Shown here: in pieces, positions 35,723 through 44,187 of the stretch | How the letters are laid out: every line of letters begins with the position of its first letter | Position numbering within the stretch: the first letter of the stretch is position 1 | DNA from: Clostridia bacterium | Lineage (GTDB): Bacteria > Bacillota > Clostridia > Christensenellales > Aristaeellaceae | Assembly: GCA_017431365.1 (NCBI GenBank) | Contig: JAFRLF010000138.1 | Coordinates: 1 to 44,187 of the forward strand | DNA length: 44,187 bases | Direction: 5' to 3' | The notes under the pieces: model-generated | Databases searched by the model: none | Told to the model about the DNA's origin: nothing | The model's input: only the letters and a program-made list of their open reading frames with translations | Position numbers and translations under genes: made by a program

Positions 35723-38116
35723 TCAGCTGCGGAGTTTCGCGCTGTATTCAGCGGATACCGCCTTCAGTATCTTATCGACGGCCGTGTTGATCTCGGCGTC
35801 GGTGAGCGTTCTGTCGCTGGCCCGGAAGCTGAGCGCAAAGGCCGCGCTCTTGACATTTTCTCCGAGCTTGGCGTCGCGATAGATGTCGAACAGCTTGACG
35901 CCTTCGATGAGCTTGCCGCCGGCCTTCAGAATCGTCTGCATGACGGGACCGATCGGCACGTCTTCCGCCATGACGAGAGCCAGGTCGCGTGTGACGGCGG
36001 GGAATTTGGGCAGAACATGAACTTCGCCGATGGGTTGACTCAGCTCCCTGATCAGGTTGAGCCTTATTTCAGCCACATACACGCGTCCGGTGATCTCAAA
36101 CTGAGCGGCGACGTCCGGATGGATTTCTCCCACCTGTGCGACGGCGACGTCGTTCACGCTCAGGACGGCTTTCCGGCCGGGGTGATAGTATCCGTCGCCG
36201 CCGGCCGCCACGTCAGCCTTGATTCCAAAGCCGTTGAGCAGGAACAGCACGCAGTCCCGAAGCGCATAGAAATCGGCGTTGCCGCCGTACATGCCCAGAC
36301 AGAGCTGCAGAGACTCCGTCGCGGCCGTCGTCTCGGTCTTTACGGGACTGAATACCGGCGCGGCCTCAAACAGACGGCCCTCGGCGTTGCCGCGGTTGAT
36401 GTTGAGCGACAGCGTGTTCAGCATCGACGGCACCAGCGATGAGCGCATGACAGAGGTGTCCTCGCCCAACGGATTGCGTATGCAGATGGGATTGCGGCGG
36501 GCGTCGTCTTCGGGGAGATTCAGCGCGTCGATCCACTTCGGAGAAATGAAGGAGAAGTTCATGGCTTCATAGAAGCCCATGCCGACGAGCGCGCGCTTGA
36601 CGGCGTCCAGAAGAACCTGCCTGATGGAACGCGCGCCGGCCATCGTGACGCCCGTCATCAGCGTCGAGGGGATCTTGTCATAGCCGTTGAGGCGGAGAAC
36701 CTCTTCGCTGATGTCGGCATCCGTATCGAGGTCAAGGCGCCATTCGGGCACGGTGCAGCGCATCGTGTCCTGATTCAGTTCGACGTCGAAGCCAAGGCGC
36801 TCAAGGATGTCCTGCATCTGTTCGCCGCTGAGATTGCAGGAAATGCGCCTGTTGACGTTGTTGACGTTCGCCTCGATGACCTGAGACTCGACGGGTCGGG
36901 GATAGTTGTCGTAGCAGCCGGGAAGCACGTCGCCGCACTCGAGCATGTTGACGAGCATGCAGGCGCGGTCCAGAGCCTGCTTCGTCGTCGCGACGCAAAC
37001 GCCTTTTTCGACGCGGCCGCTGGATTCGGTGCGGATGCCGAGCGCGCGGGAGGTCAGGCGGTTGTTGGTGCGGTCGAAGGCGGCGCACTCAAAGAGGACG
37101 TCCGTCGTGCCGTCGACGATCTCGCTCTCCTCGCCGCCCATGATGCCGGCGAGGCCGGTGGCCTTCTCCGCGTCGGCGATGACGAGCATGTCCTCGGTGA
37201 GTGCATACGCCTTGCCGTCCAGCGTGGTCAGCTCTTCGCCGGGCCTGGCGCGCCGCACTACGATGTTCGCGTCGCGGACTTTGCTGAGGTCAAACGCGTG
37301 CATTGGGTGACCTGTTTCAAGCATGACGAAGTTCGTGATGTCGACGATGTTGTTGATCGGTCTGACGCCGGCGCCATAGAGGTATTCCCTCATCCACATG
37401 GGGGAGGGGCCGATTTTCACGTTTCGGATGACCCTGGCGCAGTAGCGGGGGCAGAGCTCTTCGTCTTCGACAGTGACCTTCGCGTAATCCTCGAAGACGC
37501 CCTGGCCTTCGGCTTCCTGCACGCTGATTTCGGGCATGACGCAGTGCGTATCGAGTACAGCCGCGGTTTCACGCGCCAGCCCCCAGACGCTGAGGCAGTC
37601 GGGACGGTTGGCGAGCACCTCGAAGTCGACGACGTCGTCGCCCAAATGGAAGATTTCCTTGACGTCGGTACCCGGCTGATACGGCTGATCGAAGAGAAGT
37701 ATGCCTTCGTCGCCGCAATGGGGATACAGCCCAGCCGGTATGCCGAGCTCCGTACCGGAACAGAGCATGCCGTTGGAAATCTGTCCCCGGAGCTTGCTCT
37801 TTTTGATCTTGACGCCGCCGGGCAGATGAGCGCCGTCCAGCGCGGCGCAGACGTATTCTCCCGCGGCGACATTGGGAGCGCCGCAGAGGATCTGGATGTT
37901 TTCAGCCTGACCTACGTCGACCATGCAGATGTGCAGATGCGTTCCCTCAATGGGCTCGCAGGTGACGACGTGTCCCACGACGACCTTGTCAAACAGACTG
38001 CCGGTGTTCTCTATATCTTCGACGCCGTTTCCGGCCATGATCATTTTATCTGCGTACGCCTGTGTGGAAAGCGGGATTTCGGTGTATTCCCTGAGCCATT
38101 TCATCGGTACTTTCAT
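35723..38116 (-). CDS. pheT: Phenylalanyl-tRNA synthetase beta subunit
   Basis: PheT is the 797-residue beta chain of the alpha2-beta2 enzyme that charges tRNA-Phe. It begins MKVPMKWLREYTEI, has the tRNA-binding OB fold (VVGHVVTCEPI to ICGAPNVAAGEYV, about 45-100), the B3/B4 editing domain (ETGHPMHAFDLSKV, about 265), the B5 domain (about 400-470), the catalytic-like core and the C-terminal FDX-ACB anticodon-binding domain (PAVTRDLALVMAEDV). Length and domains are complete. It starts 14 bp after pheS in a two-gene operon under a T-box. Confidence 0.97.
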   Translation of the reverse strand: MKVPMKWLREYTEIPLSTQAYADKMIMAGNGVEDIENTGSLFDKVVVGHVVTCEPIEGTHLHICMVDVGQAENIQILCGAPNVAAGEYVCAALDGAHLPGGVKIKKSKLRGQISNGMLCSGTELGIPAGLYPHCGDEGILLFDQPYQPGTDVKEIFHLGDDVVDFEVLANRPDCLSVWGLARETAAVLDTHCVMPEISVQEAEGQGVFEDYAKVTVEDEELCPRYCARVIRNVKIGPSPMWMREYLYGAGVRPINNIVDITNFVMLETGHPMHAFDLSKVRDANIVVRRARPGEELTTLDGKAYALTEDMLVIADAEKATGLAGIMGGEESEIVDGTTDVLFECAAFDRTNNRLTSRALGIRTESSGRVEKGVCVATTKQALDRACMLVNMLECGDVLPGCYDNYPRPVESQVIEANVNNVNRRISCNLSGEQMQDILERLGFDVELNQDTMRCTVPEWRLDLDTDADISEEVLRLNGYDKIPSTLMTGVTMAGARSIRQVLLDAVKRALVGMGFYEAMNFSFISPKWIDALNLPEDDARRNPICIRNPLGEDTSVMRSSLVPSMLNTLSLNINRGNAEGRLFEAAPVFSPVKTETTAATESLQLCLGMYGGNADFYALRDCVLFLLNGFGIKADVAAGGDGYYHPGRKAVLSVNDVAVAQVGEIHPDVAAQFEITGRVYVAEIRLNLIRELSQPIGEVHVLPKFPAVTRDLALVMAEDVPIGPVMQTILKAGGKLIEGVKLFDIYRDAKLGENVKSAAFALSFRASDRTLTDAEINTAVDKILKAVSAEYSAKLRS

Positions 38117-38130
38117 TGTCGTTATCCTCC

Positions 38131-39153
38131 TTACCGGAACTGTTTCAGGAAGCGCAGGTCGTTTTCATAGAGATAGCGCATGTCCGGCACGTTGTATTTC
38201 AGAATAGTCAGCCTTTCGATGCCCATGCCGAAAGCGAAGCCGGAATACTCCCTGGAATCGATCCCGCACATTTCGAGAACTCGTGGGTTGACCATGCCTG
38301 CGCCGAGGACTTCGATCCAGCCCGTTCCCTTGCAGACACGGCAGCCCTTGCCGCCGCACGCCGAGCAGGTGAGGTCTACTTCGGCCGAGGGCTCGGTGAA
38401 GGGGAAGAAGGACGGACGGAACCGCGTGACGATGCCCTTGCCGTAAAGCCTCTGGGCGAAGGTATCGAGTGTGCCTTTCAGATCGCCCATCGAGATGTTT
38501 TTATCGATCACCAGGCCTTCGATCTGATGGAAGACCGGAGAATGCGTCGCGTCGACCTCGTCCGCGCGGTATACTCTGCCGGGAGAAATGATCCTGATGG
38601 GCGGTTTTCTCGTCGTCATGACGCGAGCCTGTACAGGCGAGGTATGCGTCCGCAGGACGACGTTTTCATCTACATAGAAAGTGTCCTGAGCGTCTCGGGC
38701 GGGATGGTTTTTCGGCAGGTTCAAAAGCTCAAAATTGTAATGATCGTATTCGATTTCCGGGCCTTCGACCGTCTCAAAGCCCATGCCGGTGAAAATCTCT
38801 ATGAGGTCGTTGAGCACGATGTTCATCGGATGCAGGCTTCCGGCTGAACGCTCGGCCGGCGGGATTGTGACGTCGATGGTCTCGCGCTGAAGCCGCAGGG
38901 CCTTTTCCTTTTCCTTCAGGGTCGCCTGCGCGCTTTCGATGGCGCTTTCCAGCTTGGCGCGGGTCTCGTTGACGATCTGTCCCATACGGGGGCGCTCTTC
39001 CGGAGAGAGCTGGCCCATTCCGCGAAGGATGGAGGTCAGCTCGCCCTTCTTGCCGAGCACGCGAATGCGCAGCTGTTCAAGAGCGTTCGTATCCTGTACG
39101 TTTTTCAGTTCTTCGATGAAGTTTTCCCTGATAGCCTTTAGCTTTTCCTGCAT
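38131..39153 (-). CDS. pheS: Phenylalanyl-tRNA synthetase alpha subunit
   Basis: PheS carries the class II catalytic core for phenylalanine activation. The 340-residue protein has the N-terminal coiled-coil tRNA-binding arm (about 1-90), motif 2 (VYRADEVDATHSPVFHQIEG, about 200-220) and motif 3 (GFAFGMGIERLTIL, about 310). The segment CSACGGKGCRVCKGTGW (about 267-283) has the Cys pattern often seen in bacterial PheS. The start at 39153 follows AAAGGAGAG. It is first in the pheS-pheT operon. Confidence 0.97.
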   Translation of the reverse strand: MQEKLKAIRENFIEELKNVQDTNALEQLRIRVLGKKGELTSILRGMGQLSPEERPRMGQIVNETRAKLESAIESAQATLKEKEKALRLQRETIDVTIPPAERSAGSLHPMNIVLNDLIEIFTGMGFETVEGPEIEYDHYNFELLNLPKNHPARDAQDTFYVDENVVLRTHTSPVQARVMTTRKPPIRIISPGRVYRADEVDATHSPVFHQIEGLVIDKNISMGDLKGTLDTFAQRLYGKGIVTRFRPSFFPFTEPSAEVDLTCSACGGKGCRVCKGTGWIEVLGAGMVNPRVLEMCGIDSREYSGFAFGMGIERLTILKYNVPDMRYLYENDLRFLKQFR

Positions 39154-39212
39154 GAGGCATCTCTCCTTTCGCCGGAGTGAACGGCTTACTTAATTTGGCT
39201 TTCCGGGCGGAT

Positions 39213-39470
39213 CGCTTACAAACTAAAGCCCATCCCCAAAGGGGACGGGCATAAATGTCCGCGGTACCACCCGCATTTCGCCCATAGAACGGCATTCATG
39301 GGCCTCGAATCCCGTATCGAGGGATGTTCGTCCGCGCTTACTGGTCTTTCAGCGCGGAAGCTGATGAAGGGAATTTCTGCCTGCGCCTTCCCGGGCGCGC
39401 TCTCAGCCGGCGGCGCTGCCTCTCTTGTCGGGGGTGTGGGGCGTACTTGTCTTCGTCATAGCCATATATC
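39213..39470 (-). promoter_or_regulatory. T-box riboswitch leader of pheS-pheT
   Basis: On the minus strand the leader has a GAAGACAAGUA loop-E-like segment, a likely UUC (Phe) specifier in CCCUUCAUCAG (plus strand near 39374-39384), the T-box GGGTGGTACCGCGG (39259-39272) and a terminator with 10-bp stem (39228-39237 with 39241-39250). Uncharged tRNA-Phe should promote readthrough into pheS. Specifier and downstream gene agree, which supports the call. Confidence 0.92.
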
Positions 39471-39476
39471 AAAAAA

Positions 39477-39505
39477 ATCATAGCACATTCGCGGTGAAGC
39501 TGCAA
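39477..39505 (-). promoter_or_regulatory. Promoter of the pheS T-box transcript
   Basis: On the minus strand TTGCAG (39500-39505) and TATGAT (39477-39482) are 17 bp apart, immediately before the T-box leader. Confidence 0.75.
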
Positions 39506-39548
39506 CCGGATTAACCGTAAATTAAAGCGAGGCTTCCATAAGGCGCCT

Positions 39549-40961
39549 TCAGGCGCGCTTCACATGCTGCGTGCGGTTCTCTCGCCAAAGCTTGACGGCG
39601 GCCTTACCTTCGGGCGTAACGGGTTTGATCCATTTGCCGGTATACATGTGAACCTGCATGAGAATATACCGAATCGGTTCGTCCACATAGCAGAACATAA
39701 AAACGACCAGAGTCGGCAGATTCCATACCCGGCCGGAAAGCCAGACAAGGGGGATGAGCATGCCCCACATGAAGACGATTTCGAGAATCGTGCCGTACGC
39801 CGCGTCGCCCGCGGAGCGATAGGTGTCATTCTGCGTCCAGTTGCCCATGCGGATCACGGCGACCAGTGAAAAGATCAGCACCATGCCGTAAGCCAGATCA
39901 AAGCTTCTGCCGCTCATGCCCATGCTCGTGAGTATGGGCGTATGCAGAGCAATCACCGCCACGCCCAGCAGAGCTATGCAGCCCTGGCAGAGATAACACA
40001 GCCGCCAGGCCCGCGCGTAGGCCGTCTGCGGATGCCCTGCGCCAACTTCCTTGCCCACGAGAATCGACGCCGCGTTGGAGAATCCTGAGAAGAAGGCGAT
40101 GACGAGGCCCTCCAGCGTCCGGAAGACGGCGAGCGCCGCGATCGCTTCTTCTGGCTGGCGGCCGAGGACGATGTTGATCATCATGCCGCCCACGCCGATG
40201 AGCAGTTCATTGGCGATGATCGGCGCGCATTTATGGAAGTATTCCCTCGTCAGATTTTTTGTCCAACGGAAGTGGTGACGAACGTTGCGGAGGTAAATGT
40301 CGCCCTGCTTTCGCGCAAGGGTAAAGACGACGACGATGCTCACGCATTGGGCGATGACAGTGGCGAGAGCCGCGCCGCGCACGCCCATAGCCGGCAGGCC
40401 GAAACGGCCGAAGATGAGCACCCAGTTGAGAAAGACGTTGGTGAATACCGCGGCGACCGAGCCGTACAGCGGGATGCGCACGCGCTCCGTGCAACGCAAA
40501 AGCGCGGCCATCGCCATCGAAAAGACAGTCAGCGGGTAGGAGAACCCGACGATGCGCAGATATGACGCGCCTACAGCCTGAAGCGAAGGCTTGTCGGTAT
40601 ACATCTTCATGATCAACTCGGGAAAGAACACGGCCGCGATGCCGAACAGGAGCCCTACGGTCATCATGCACGTCAGCGTCAGTCCGTATGAGCGGTTGAT
40701 GCCGTCGTCATCGTGTACGCCCCAGTACTGGGCGAAGAACAGCATGCCGCCGCCGACGAAACCCCAGTATCCGGAGAACATCAGGGAAGAGAATTGAGCG
40801 CACAGGCCCACGGAACCGACCTCAGTTTGCCCGAGCGAGGCGATCATCATGGTGTCGACCATGGAGCCGGTCGTCGTGAGCAGGTTCTGCAGGGCTATCG
40901 GGATCGCGATGACGGCGAGCCGCCTCAGAAAGTCTCGCCAGGGGAACGGCGTCGTTTGCAA
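39549..40961 (-). CDS. MATE-family efflux transporter
   Basis: This 470-residue protein has about twelve transmembrane helices and belongs to the MATE family, which exports drugs or metabolites using Na+ or H+ gradients. Family landmarks include IAIPIALQNLLTTTGSMVDT in helix 1, GVRGAALATVIAQC near residue 190 and the repeat-half equivalent ANELLIGVGGMMINIVLG near 250. No canonical start fits the conserved beginning. A TTG at 40961 with GGAGGA six bases upstream is preferred; a TTG at 40985 is the alternative. The substrate is unknown. Its promoter region holds a palindrome that could be a repressor site. Confidence 0.9.
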   Translation of the reverse strand: MQTTPFPWRDFLRRLAVIAIPIALQNLLTTTGSMVDTMMIASLGQTEVGSVGLCAQFSSLMFSGYWGFVGGGMLFFAQYWGVHDDDGINRSYGLTLTCMMTVGLLFGIAAVFFPELIMKMYTDKPSLQAVGASYLRIVGFSYPLTVFSMAMAALLRCTERVRIPLYGSVAAVFTNVFLNWVLIFGRFGLPAMGVRGAALATVIAQCVSIVVVFTLARKQGDIYLRNVRHHFRWTKNLTREYFHKCAPIIANELLIGVGGMMINIVLGRQPEEAIAALAVFRTLEGLVIAFFSGFSNAASILVGKEVGAGHPQTAYARAWRLCYLCQGCIALLGVAVIALHTPILTSMGMSGRSFDLAYGMVLIFSLVAVIRMGNWTQNDTYRSAGDAAYGTILEIVFMWGMLIPLVWLSGRVWNLPTLVVFMFCYVDEPIRYILMQVHMYTGKWIKPVTPEGKAAVKLWRENRTQHVKRA

Positions 40962-40980
40962 AGGGCATTCCTCCGATTTG

Positions 40981-41005
40981 TACAACGTGTTGTATTCGGA
41001 TTATA
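40981..41005 (-). promoter_or_regulatory. Candidate promoter and operator of the MATE gene
   Basis: On the minus strand a TATAAT (41000-41005) is followed within a few bases by the inverted repeat TACAAC-N2-GTTGTA (40981-40994), placed where transcription should begin. No good -35 box is seen. This would suit a drug-responsive repressor, but the regulator is unknown. Confidence 0.4.
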
Positions 41006-41092
41006 ACATATGGACCGTGTCTAATCTACGTCTCATTATCACATCAGGCGTATGTCTGACCGTTAATTTTCATTGATTGAAGACATAAAAAA

Positions 41093-41130
41093 GATGCCGC
41101 TTTCCGGATCAATTATTCGGAAGCGGCATC
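41093..41130 (-). terminator. Intrinsic terminator after the leucine-rich-repeat gene
   Basis: A stem of 13 pairs with one bulged base (41093-41106 with 41118-41130) is followed on the minus strand by TTTTTT. It lies 60 bp after the stop at 41192. Confidence 0.85.
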
Positions 41131-41191
41131 CTCTGCCGAATCGGACTAACAACTGAATCGGTCTGTCCCAACAGTGCCCGGAAAGCCGCTC

Positions 41192-43819
41192 TTATTCGGC
41201 GTCCTGGATGACGTAATAAAGCGTCATGCGATCGAGATAGTTGAGAGAGCAGCCGTTTTCGGTCGGCTCGAACACGAGTTCGGATCCGTAATAGGGGACG
41301 ATCATCGATCCGCTCCATCCGTCGACGCTCCAGGTCAGTTCGGAAGGATCGACCGTGCCGGCCACGATCAGAGTGACATTGCCGTCCGCCTGGAAGATGA
41401 CGCTGCACGCGCCGCCCAGATCGGTGGGTGTATACTCATGGCCTTTGGCCTCGATGCGCACGCACTCGTACACGACGTCCGTCATCAATACGGCAGGCGC
41501 TGTGGGTACCGGGGTCGCGGGCGCTTGCGGATTGGCCGGCGCAGGTACGTTCGTCGCGCTGTTTTCGGGCGTCGGAATGGCGGTCGGCGCGGGGACAACA
41601 GTCGGTTCGATGGTGACCTCAGGTGTGTACGCAGGTTCTTCTGTGCTGGCGGGCTCTTCGGTTTCGCCGGCAGCGATCCGATCGTTTACGGCCTGGGCCT
41701 TTTCGTAGACCTGGTTTTCGTCACGACTGAATATGATGGTATTGCCTTCGGTGTCGACATATGTCAGCAGGCCGTCTTCGTCCAGACTCAAGACCGAGGT
41801 GCCGACCGAAGTCGAGATATACGCTCCTTCGCTGTCGGCCGACCATGTCATGTTGCCCTCAGCTTCGTCAAAATTCATCTGAGCCGACATGTCGTCGTTG
41901 AGCTCGAGAAGGATCTGCGTCTGCCACATGGTGCGCGGGTCGCCCTTGATGAGGCCCATATCGAGCCAAATGCCGTGCCAGGTTCCGGCATAGGGGACAT
42001 ATTTTTCCTCAAGAGGCGAGTCCACGAGTCCAAGATCGAACATAAACCGGCGTATGTCGGCCTCGGAGTCGTTTTCACTGCGCCGTACAGTGTGGAGCGC
42101 CGTGCAGGTATCGAACAGGCCTTCCGGAAGGACCTGCGGGTCGCAGAGCACGGTGACGGTGTTGAGAGCCGTGCAGCCGGCCAGCGCATCGTCCGCGATG
42201 AAGGTCAGGGAAGCCGGAAGCGTCAGCTCGGTGAGACTCTGACAGTTGGCGAACGCCCTGTCGCTGATCGCCTCGACGGAATCGAAAAGGTCGATTCTCT
42301 CGACGATGCTGTTCATGAAGGCTTCGCTGCCGATGGCCCGGAAGCTGTCGTTGTACGGTACGGAGAAATACGTGACGATCTGATTGCCCTTTAGCGCACC
42401 GTCGCCGATGCCCACGGTGACCTGCGAGACGCCGTCCTCGTCAGTCGTCTGGTCATAAGGTCTGATGGCGCTCTGCGTGCCGTGATACCCCGTAAAGAAA
42501 CCGTTGTCGTAAGTGGAGTCATCAAAGTTTGCGTACTCAACCTCGGGATTCTGAGCGCGCCAGACATATACGCTGTCCTGACCATAGCTTTCAAAGAGGG
42601 CTTTGGCCGATTGAGCTTCTTCCTTTGTGGCATCGGAAGGGAGGTCCACGTCAAGAAGCGTTACGCCTTCAAACGCCGAGGCGCTGATTTCGGGCAGTTT
42701 GCTGGAATTGAAGATCAGGTATTCGAGGGACGCGCTGCCTGAAAAGGCTTCGTCGCCAATGCGCTCAATCGTCGCGGGGAAGACGACGCTGCTGAAACCG
42801 TGCGAGTCCTTAAAGGCGCGCGCGCCGATCGACTGCAGCGATTCGGGCAGAGCGATATCGCCCTGGAACGTGCAGCTCTGGAAAGCCTCGTCGCCGATGG
42901 AAACGAGGCATTCGGGCCAGTGAGCCATTGACAGGGTGTTGTATCCGAAGGCGCCGATGCCGATCTTTTCTACGCTGTCAGGAAGGTAGAACTCCTGAGC
43001 GCGGACGGAATAAAACGCCCGGTCGCCGATGCTTTTGATCCCGTCCGGGAAAGTGACGAAGAAGAAATCATACTGACGGGCGAATACGTCCTGTCCGATC
43101 CCTGTGACGGCGATGCCGTTGATCTGCGCCGGGATATCGATGATCGGTGACAGCCCATGGTATCCGGTGATGACGCCGGCACCGTCGATGTCAAAATCAT
43201 CCTCCGTGCTGAGAATCGCGTAGTCAGCGGCGGCCTTACCCGTAGTGACAATATCGACGCCCTCCGGAAGAGCCTCGGTATAGGCTTCCAGCTGGTCGTT
43301 GGGCACGTGGAAGACGACGTTCTCAGAGAGATTGCTGAAACAGTACTCTTCTATGACGGGAACACGTCCTTCGAAGGTGATGTTTTTGAGCGATGCGCAC
43401 TCGCTTATGCTGGAGCGGCCTATGAACCGCACCGAGGCGGGAATCGTGAGTTCGGTCAGCGACGGGCAAAGCTCAAAGTTATGCATCGCAAGCACGGCCA
43501 CCGTCGGTCCAAGCTCGGCGTGCGTGAGGCCGGCCATATTGTATGTGGCAAAGCTGTCGATCGTCTGGATCCCTTCGGAGAAGGAGAGACCCGTGATATC
43601 CGCGTGACCGTCGAAGGTGCTCGCCGACACGATCTTTGCCTGTACGCCGTCGATCTCGCCGGGAACGGTGACTTCTCCGCCCTCGCCATTATAGGTTGAC
43701 AAAGTGCCCTTCTGTGAATTCAGGATCGTGAACGATTCGCTCTCAGCTGACGCGGGAACGCATGTGCTCGCCACGGCGCAAAGAAGGACGAGAATTAAGC
43801 AAAGCGAAAGATGTTTCAT
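41192..43819 (-). CDS. Secreted BspA-like leucine-rich-repeat protein
   Basis: This 875-residue protein has a signal peptide (HLSLCLILVLLCAVAS, cleavage likely after ASA near residue 25). Residues about 45-190, 200-400 and 440-590 hold BspA/LRR_5-type repeats with the pattern I-x-x-x-A-F-x-x-C/S-x-x-L (IGDRAFYSV, IGDEAFQSC, IGSEAFMNS, ISDRAFANC). A beta-rich domain follows (about 610-715, TWHGIWLDMG), then a Thr/Pro/Ala/Glu-rich linker of about 60 residues, then a second related beta domain to the end. No LPxTG or membrane anchor is seen, so it is probably secreted. BspA-type proteins of gut and oral bacteria often bind host or microbial surfaces; that role is inferred. The start overlaps the upstream gene's stop by four bases. 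Confidence 0.85.
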   Translation of the reverse strand: MKHLSLCLILVLLCAVASTCVPASAESESFTILNSQKGTLSTYNGEGGEVTVPGEIDGVQAKIVSASTFDGHADITGLSFSEGIQTIDSFATYNMAGLTHAELGPTVAVLAMHNFELCPSLTELTIPASVRFIGRSSISECASLKNITFEGRVPVIEEYCFSNLSENVVFHVPNDQLEAYTEALPEGVDIVTTGKAAADYAILSTEDDFDIDGAGVITGYHGLSPIIDIPAQINGIAVTGIGQDVFARQYDFFFVTFPDGIKSIGDRAFYSVRAQEFYLPDSVEKIGIGAFGYNTLSMAHWPECLVSIGDEAFQSCTFQGDIALPESLQSIGARAFKDSHGFSSVVFPATIERIGDEAFSGSASLEYLIFNSSKLPEISASAFEGVTLLDVDLPSDATKEEAQSAKALFESYGQDSVYVWRAQNPEVEYANFDDSTYDNGFFTGYHGTQSAIRPYDQTTDEDGVSQVTVGIGDGALKGNQIVTYFSVPYNDSFRAIGSEAFMNSIVERIDLFDSVEAISDRAFANCQSLTELTLPASLTFIADDALAGCTALNTVTVLCDPQVLPEGLFDTCTALHTVRRSENDSEADIRRFMFDLGLVDSPLEEKYVPYAGTWHGIWLDMGLIKGDPRTMWQTQILLELNDDMSAQMNFDEAEGNMTWSADSEGAYISTSVGTSVLSLDEDGLLTYVDTEGNTIIFSRDENQVYEKAQAVNDRIAAGETEEPASTEEPAYTPEVTIEPTVVPAPTAIPTPENSATNVPAPANPQAPATPVPTAPAVLMTDVVYECVRIEAKGHEYTPTDLGGACSVIFQADGNVTLIVAGTVDPSELTWSVDGWSGSMIVPYYGSELVFEPTENGCSLNYLDRMTLYYVIQDAE

Positions 43820-44187
43820 TCTCCGCCGACCTCCTCATGAACGGTATTCAGCAGTTCGCATATTCGCATGCACTCACGCTTCAGTGAATCCAGCGTCAGA
43901 TCGAGCTTTTTCTCTTCGCTGAGAGAGGACAACGCTTCGAGCTCTGCCGCGAGGGATTCCTCGAATGTCTTGGCGGAGTCGACGACGCTTTGTTCGCCTT
44001 CTTCGGAAACGGACTGTGAAAGTTTGTCACAGAGAGATTCAAGCTCCGCGATCCACAGCTCCGAGGCGTAAGATTTGGCCTCCAGGCGTTCCTCGTCAGT
44101 CTTCGCGGCGCTGACCATGATACTTTCCGCGAGAAACAGGTTCCTGTGGTTTTCGCACATCTCATATCGCGAGCCGTTTTGGCGGCA
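43816..44187 (-). CDS. Partial gene, Glu/Leu/Ser-rich helical protein
   Basis: The frame is open to the window edge, so the 5' end is missing. The visible 123 residues are strongly helical and acidic (ERLEAKSYASELWIAELESL, then FEESLAAELEAL) with scattered Cys (RYEMCENHRN, CDKLSQ, RECMRICELL). The W-x-A-E-L pattern recalls LprI-like lysozyme-inhibitor domains (DUF1311), which are secreted, but the match is weak. The stop overlaps the start of the leucine-rich-repeat gene by four bases, so both are in one operon with coupled translation. Confidence 0.55.
   Translation of the reverse strand, partial: CRQNGSRYEMCENHRNLFLAESIMVSAAKTDEERLEAKSYASELWIAELESLCDKLSQSVSEEGEQSVVDSAKTFEESLAAELEALSSLSEEKKLDLTLDSLKRECMRICELLNTVHEEVGGE

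Noticed and set aside
39500..39560. Hairpin GCGCC-TGAA-GGCGC at the end of the MATE gene as a terminator.
   Set aside because: The stem is only 5 bp, overlaps the coding end and has no T run.

Overview
The window looks like a chromosomal segment from a member of the Bacillota, probably class Clostridia. The evidence is two T-box leaders ending in intrinsic terminators, strong Shine-Dalgarno sites, TTGaca/TATAAT-type promoters, an LplB/YtcP/solute-binding sugar transporter paired with a membrane-bound AraC regulator, and an argC-argJ-argB-argD operon. Several secreted proteins carry ordinary signal peptides ending in AxA, and the sugar-binding protein has no lipobox. That reminds me of Christensenellales-like Clostridia, but the genus is a guess.

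Layout. (1) 1-1222: the C-terminal third of a type III restriction enzyme, cut off at its 5' end. (2) 1378-18191: a sugar-use locus of lower GC. It holds an AraC regulator, an L-arabinose/L-fucose-isomerase-like protein, a very large glycosidase-like protein, an 835-residue protein of unrecognised family, a membrane-bound AraC regulator, two ABC permeases, a binding protein and a GH2 beta-mannosidase-like enzyme. Together they read as import of an oligosaccharide or glycoside, intracellular hydrolysis and isomerisation of the sugar released. No transporter ATPase is present, as is usual for this transporter type. (3) 18192-19428: a gene-poor junction with an IS3-family transposase tail, a GC-rich hairpin repeat and then the arginine promoter. 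(4) 19429-23651: the arginine operon, in clearly higher GC sequence, with an in-frame TGA inside argD. (5) 23727-26347: a T-box-controlled XRE-cupin-acyl-CoA-ligase fusion. (6) 26376-27587: a URO-D/MtaA-like protein. (7) 27636-32344: an operon on the minus strand, manA-proB-proA-proC-Tyr/Asp-rich membrane protein. (8) 32370-34859: a nuclease-helicase (XPD/DinG-like with four Cys) broken by one TAG, overlapping tail to tail with a membrane protein. (9) 35723-39505: pheS-pheT behind a second T-box. (10) 39549-44187: a MATE transporter, then a secreted BspA-like leucine-rich-repeat protein translationally coupled to a partial gene at the window edge.

The most unusual points are the T-box in front of an XRE-cupin-adenylate-ligase fusion, two otherwise intact genes each carrying one nonsense codon (argD TGA, helicase TAG), and the unclassified 835-residue protein in the sugar locus. 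No CRISPR array, rRNA or tRNA gene was seen.
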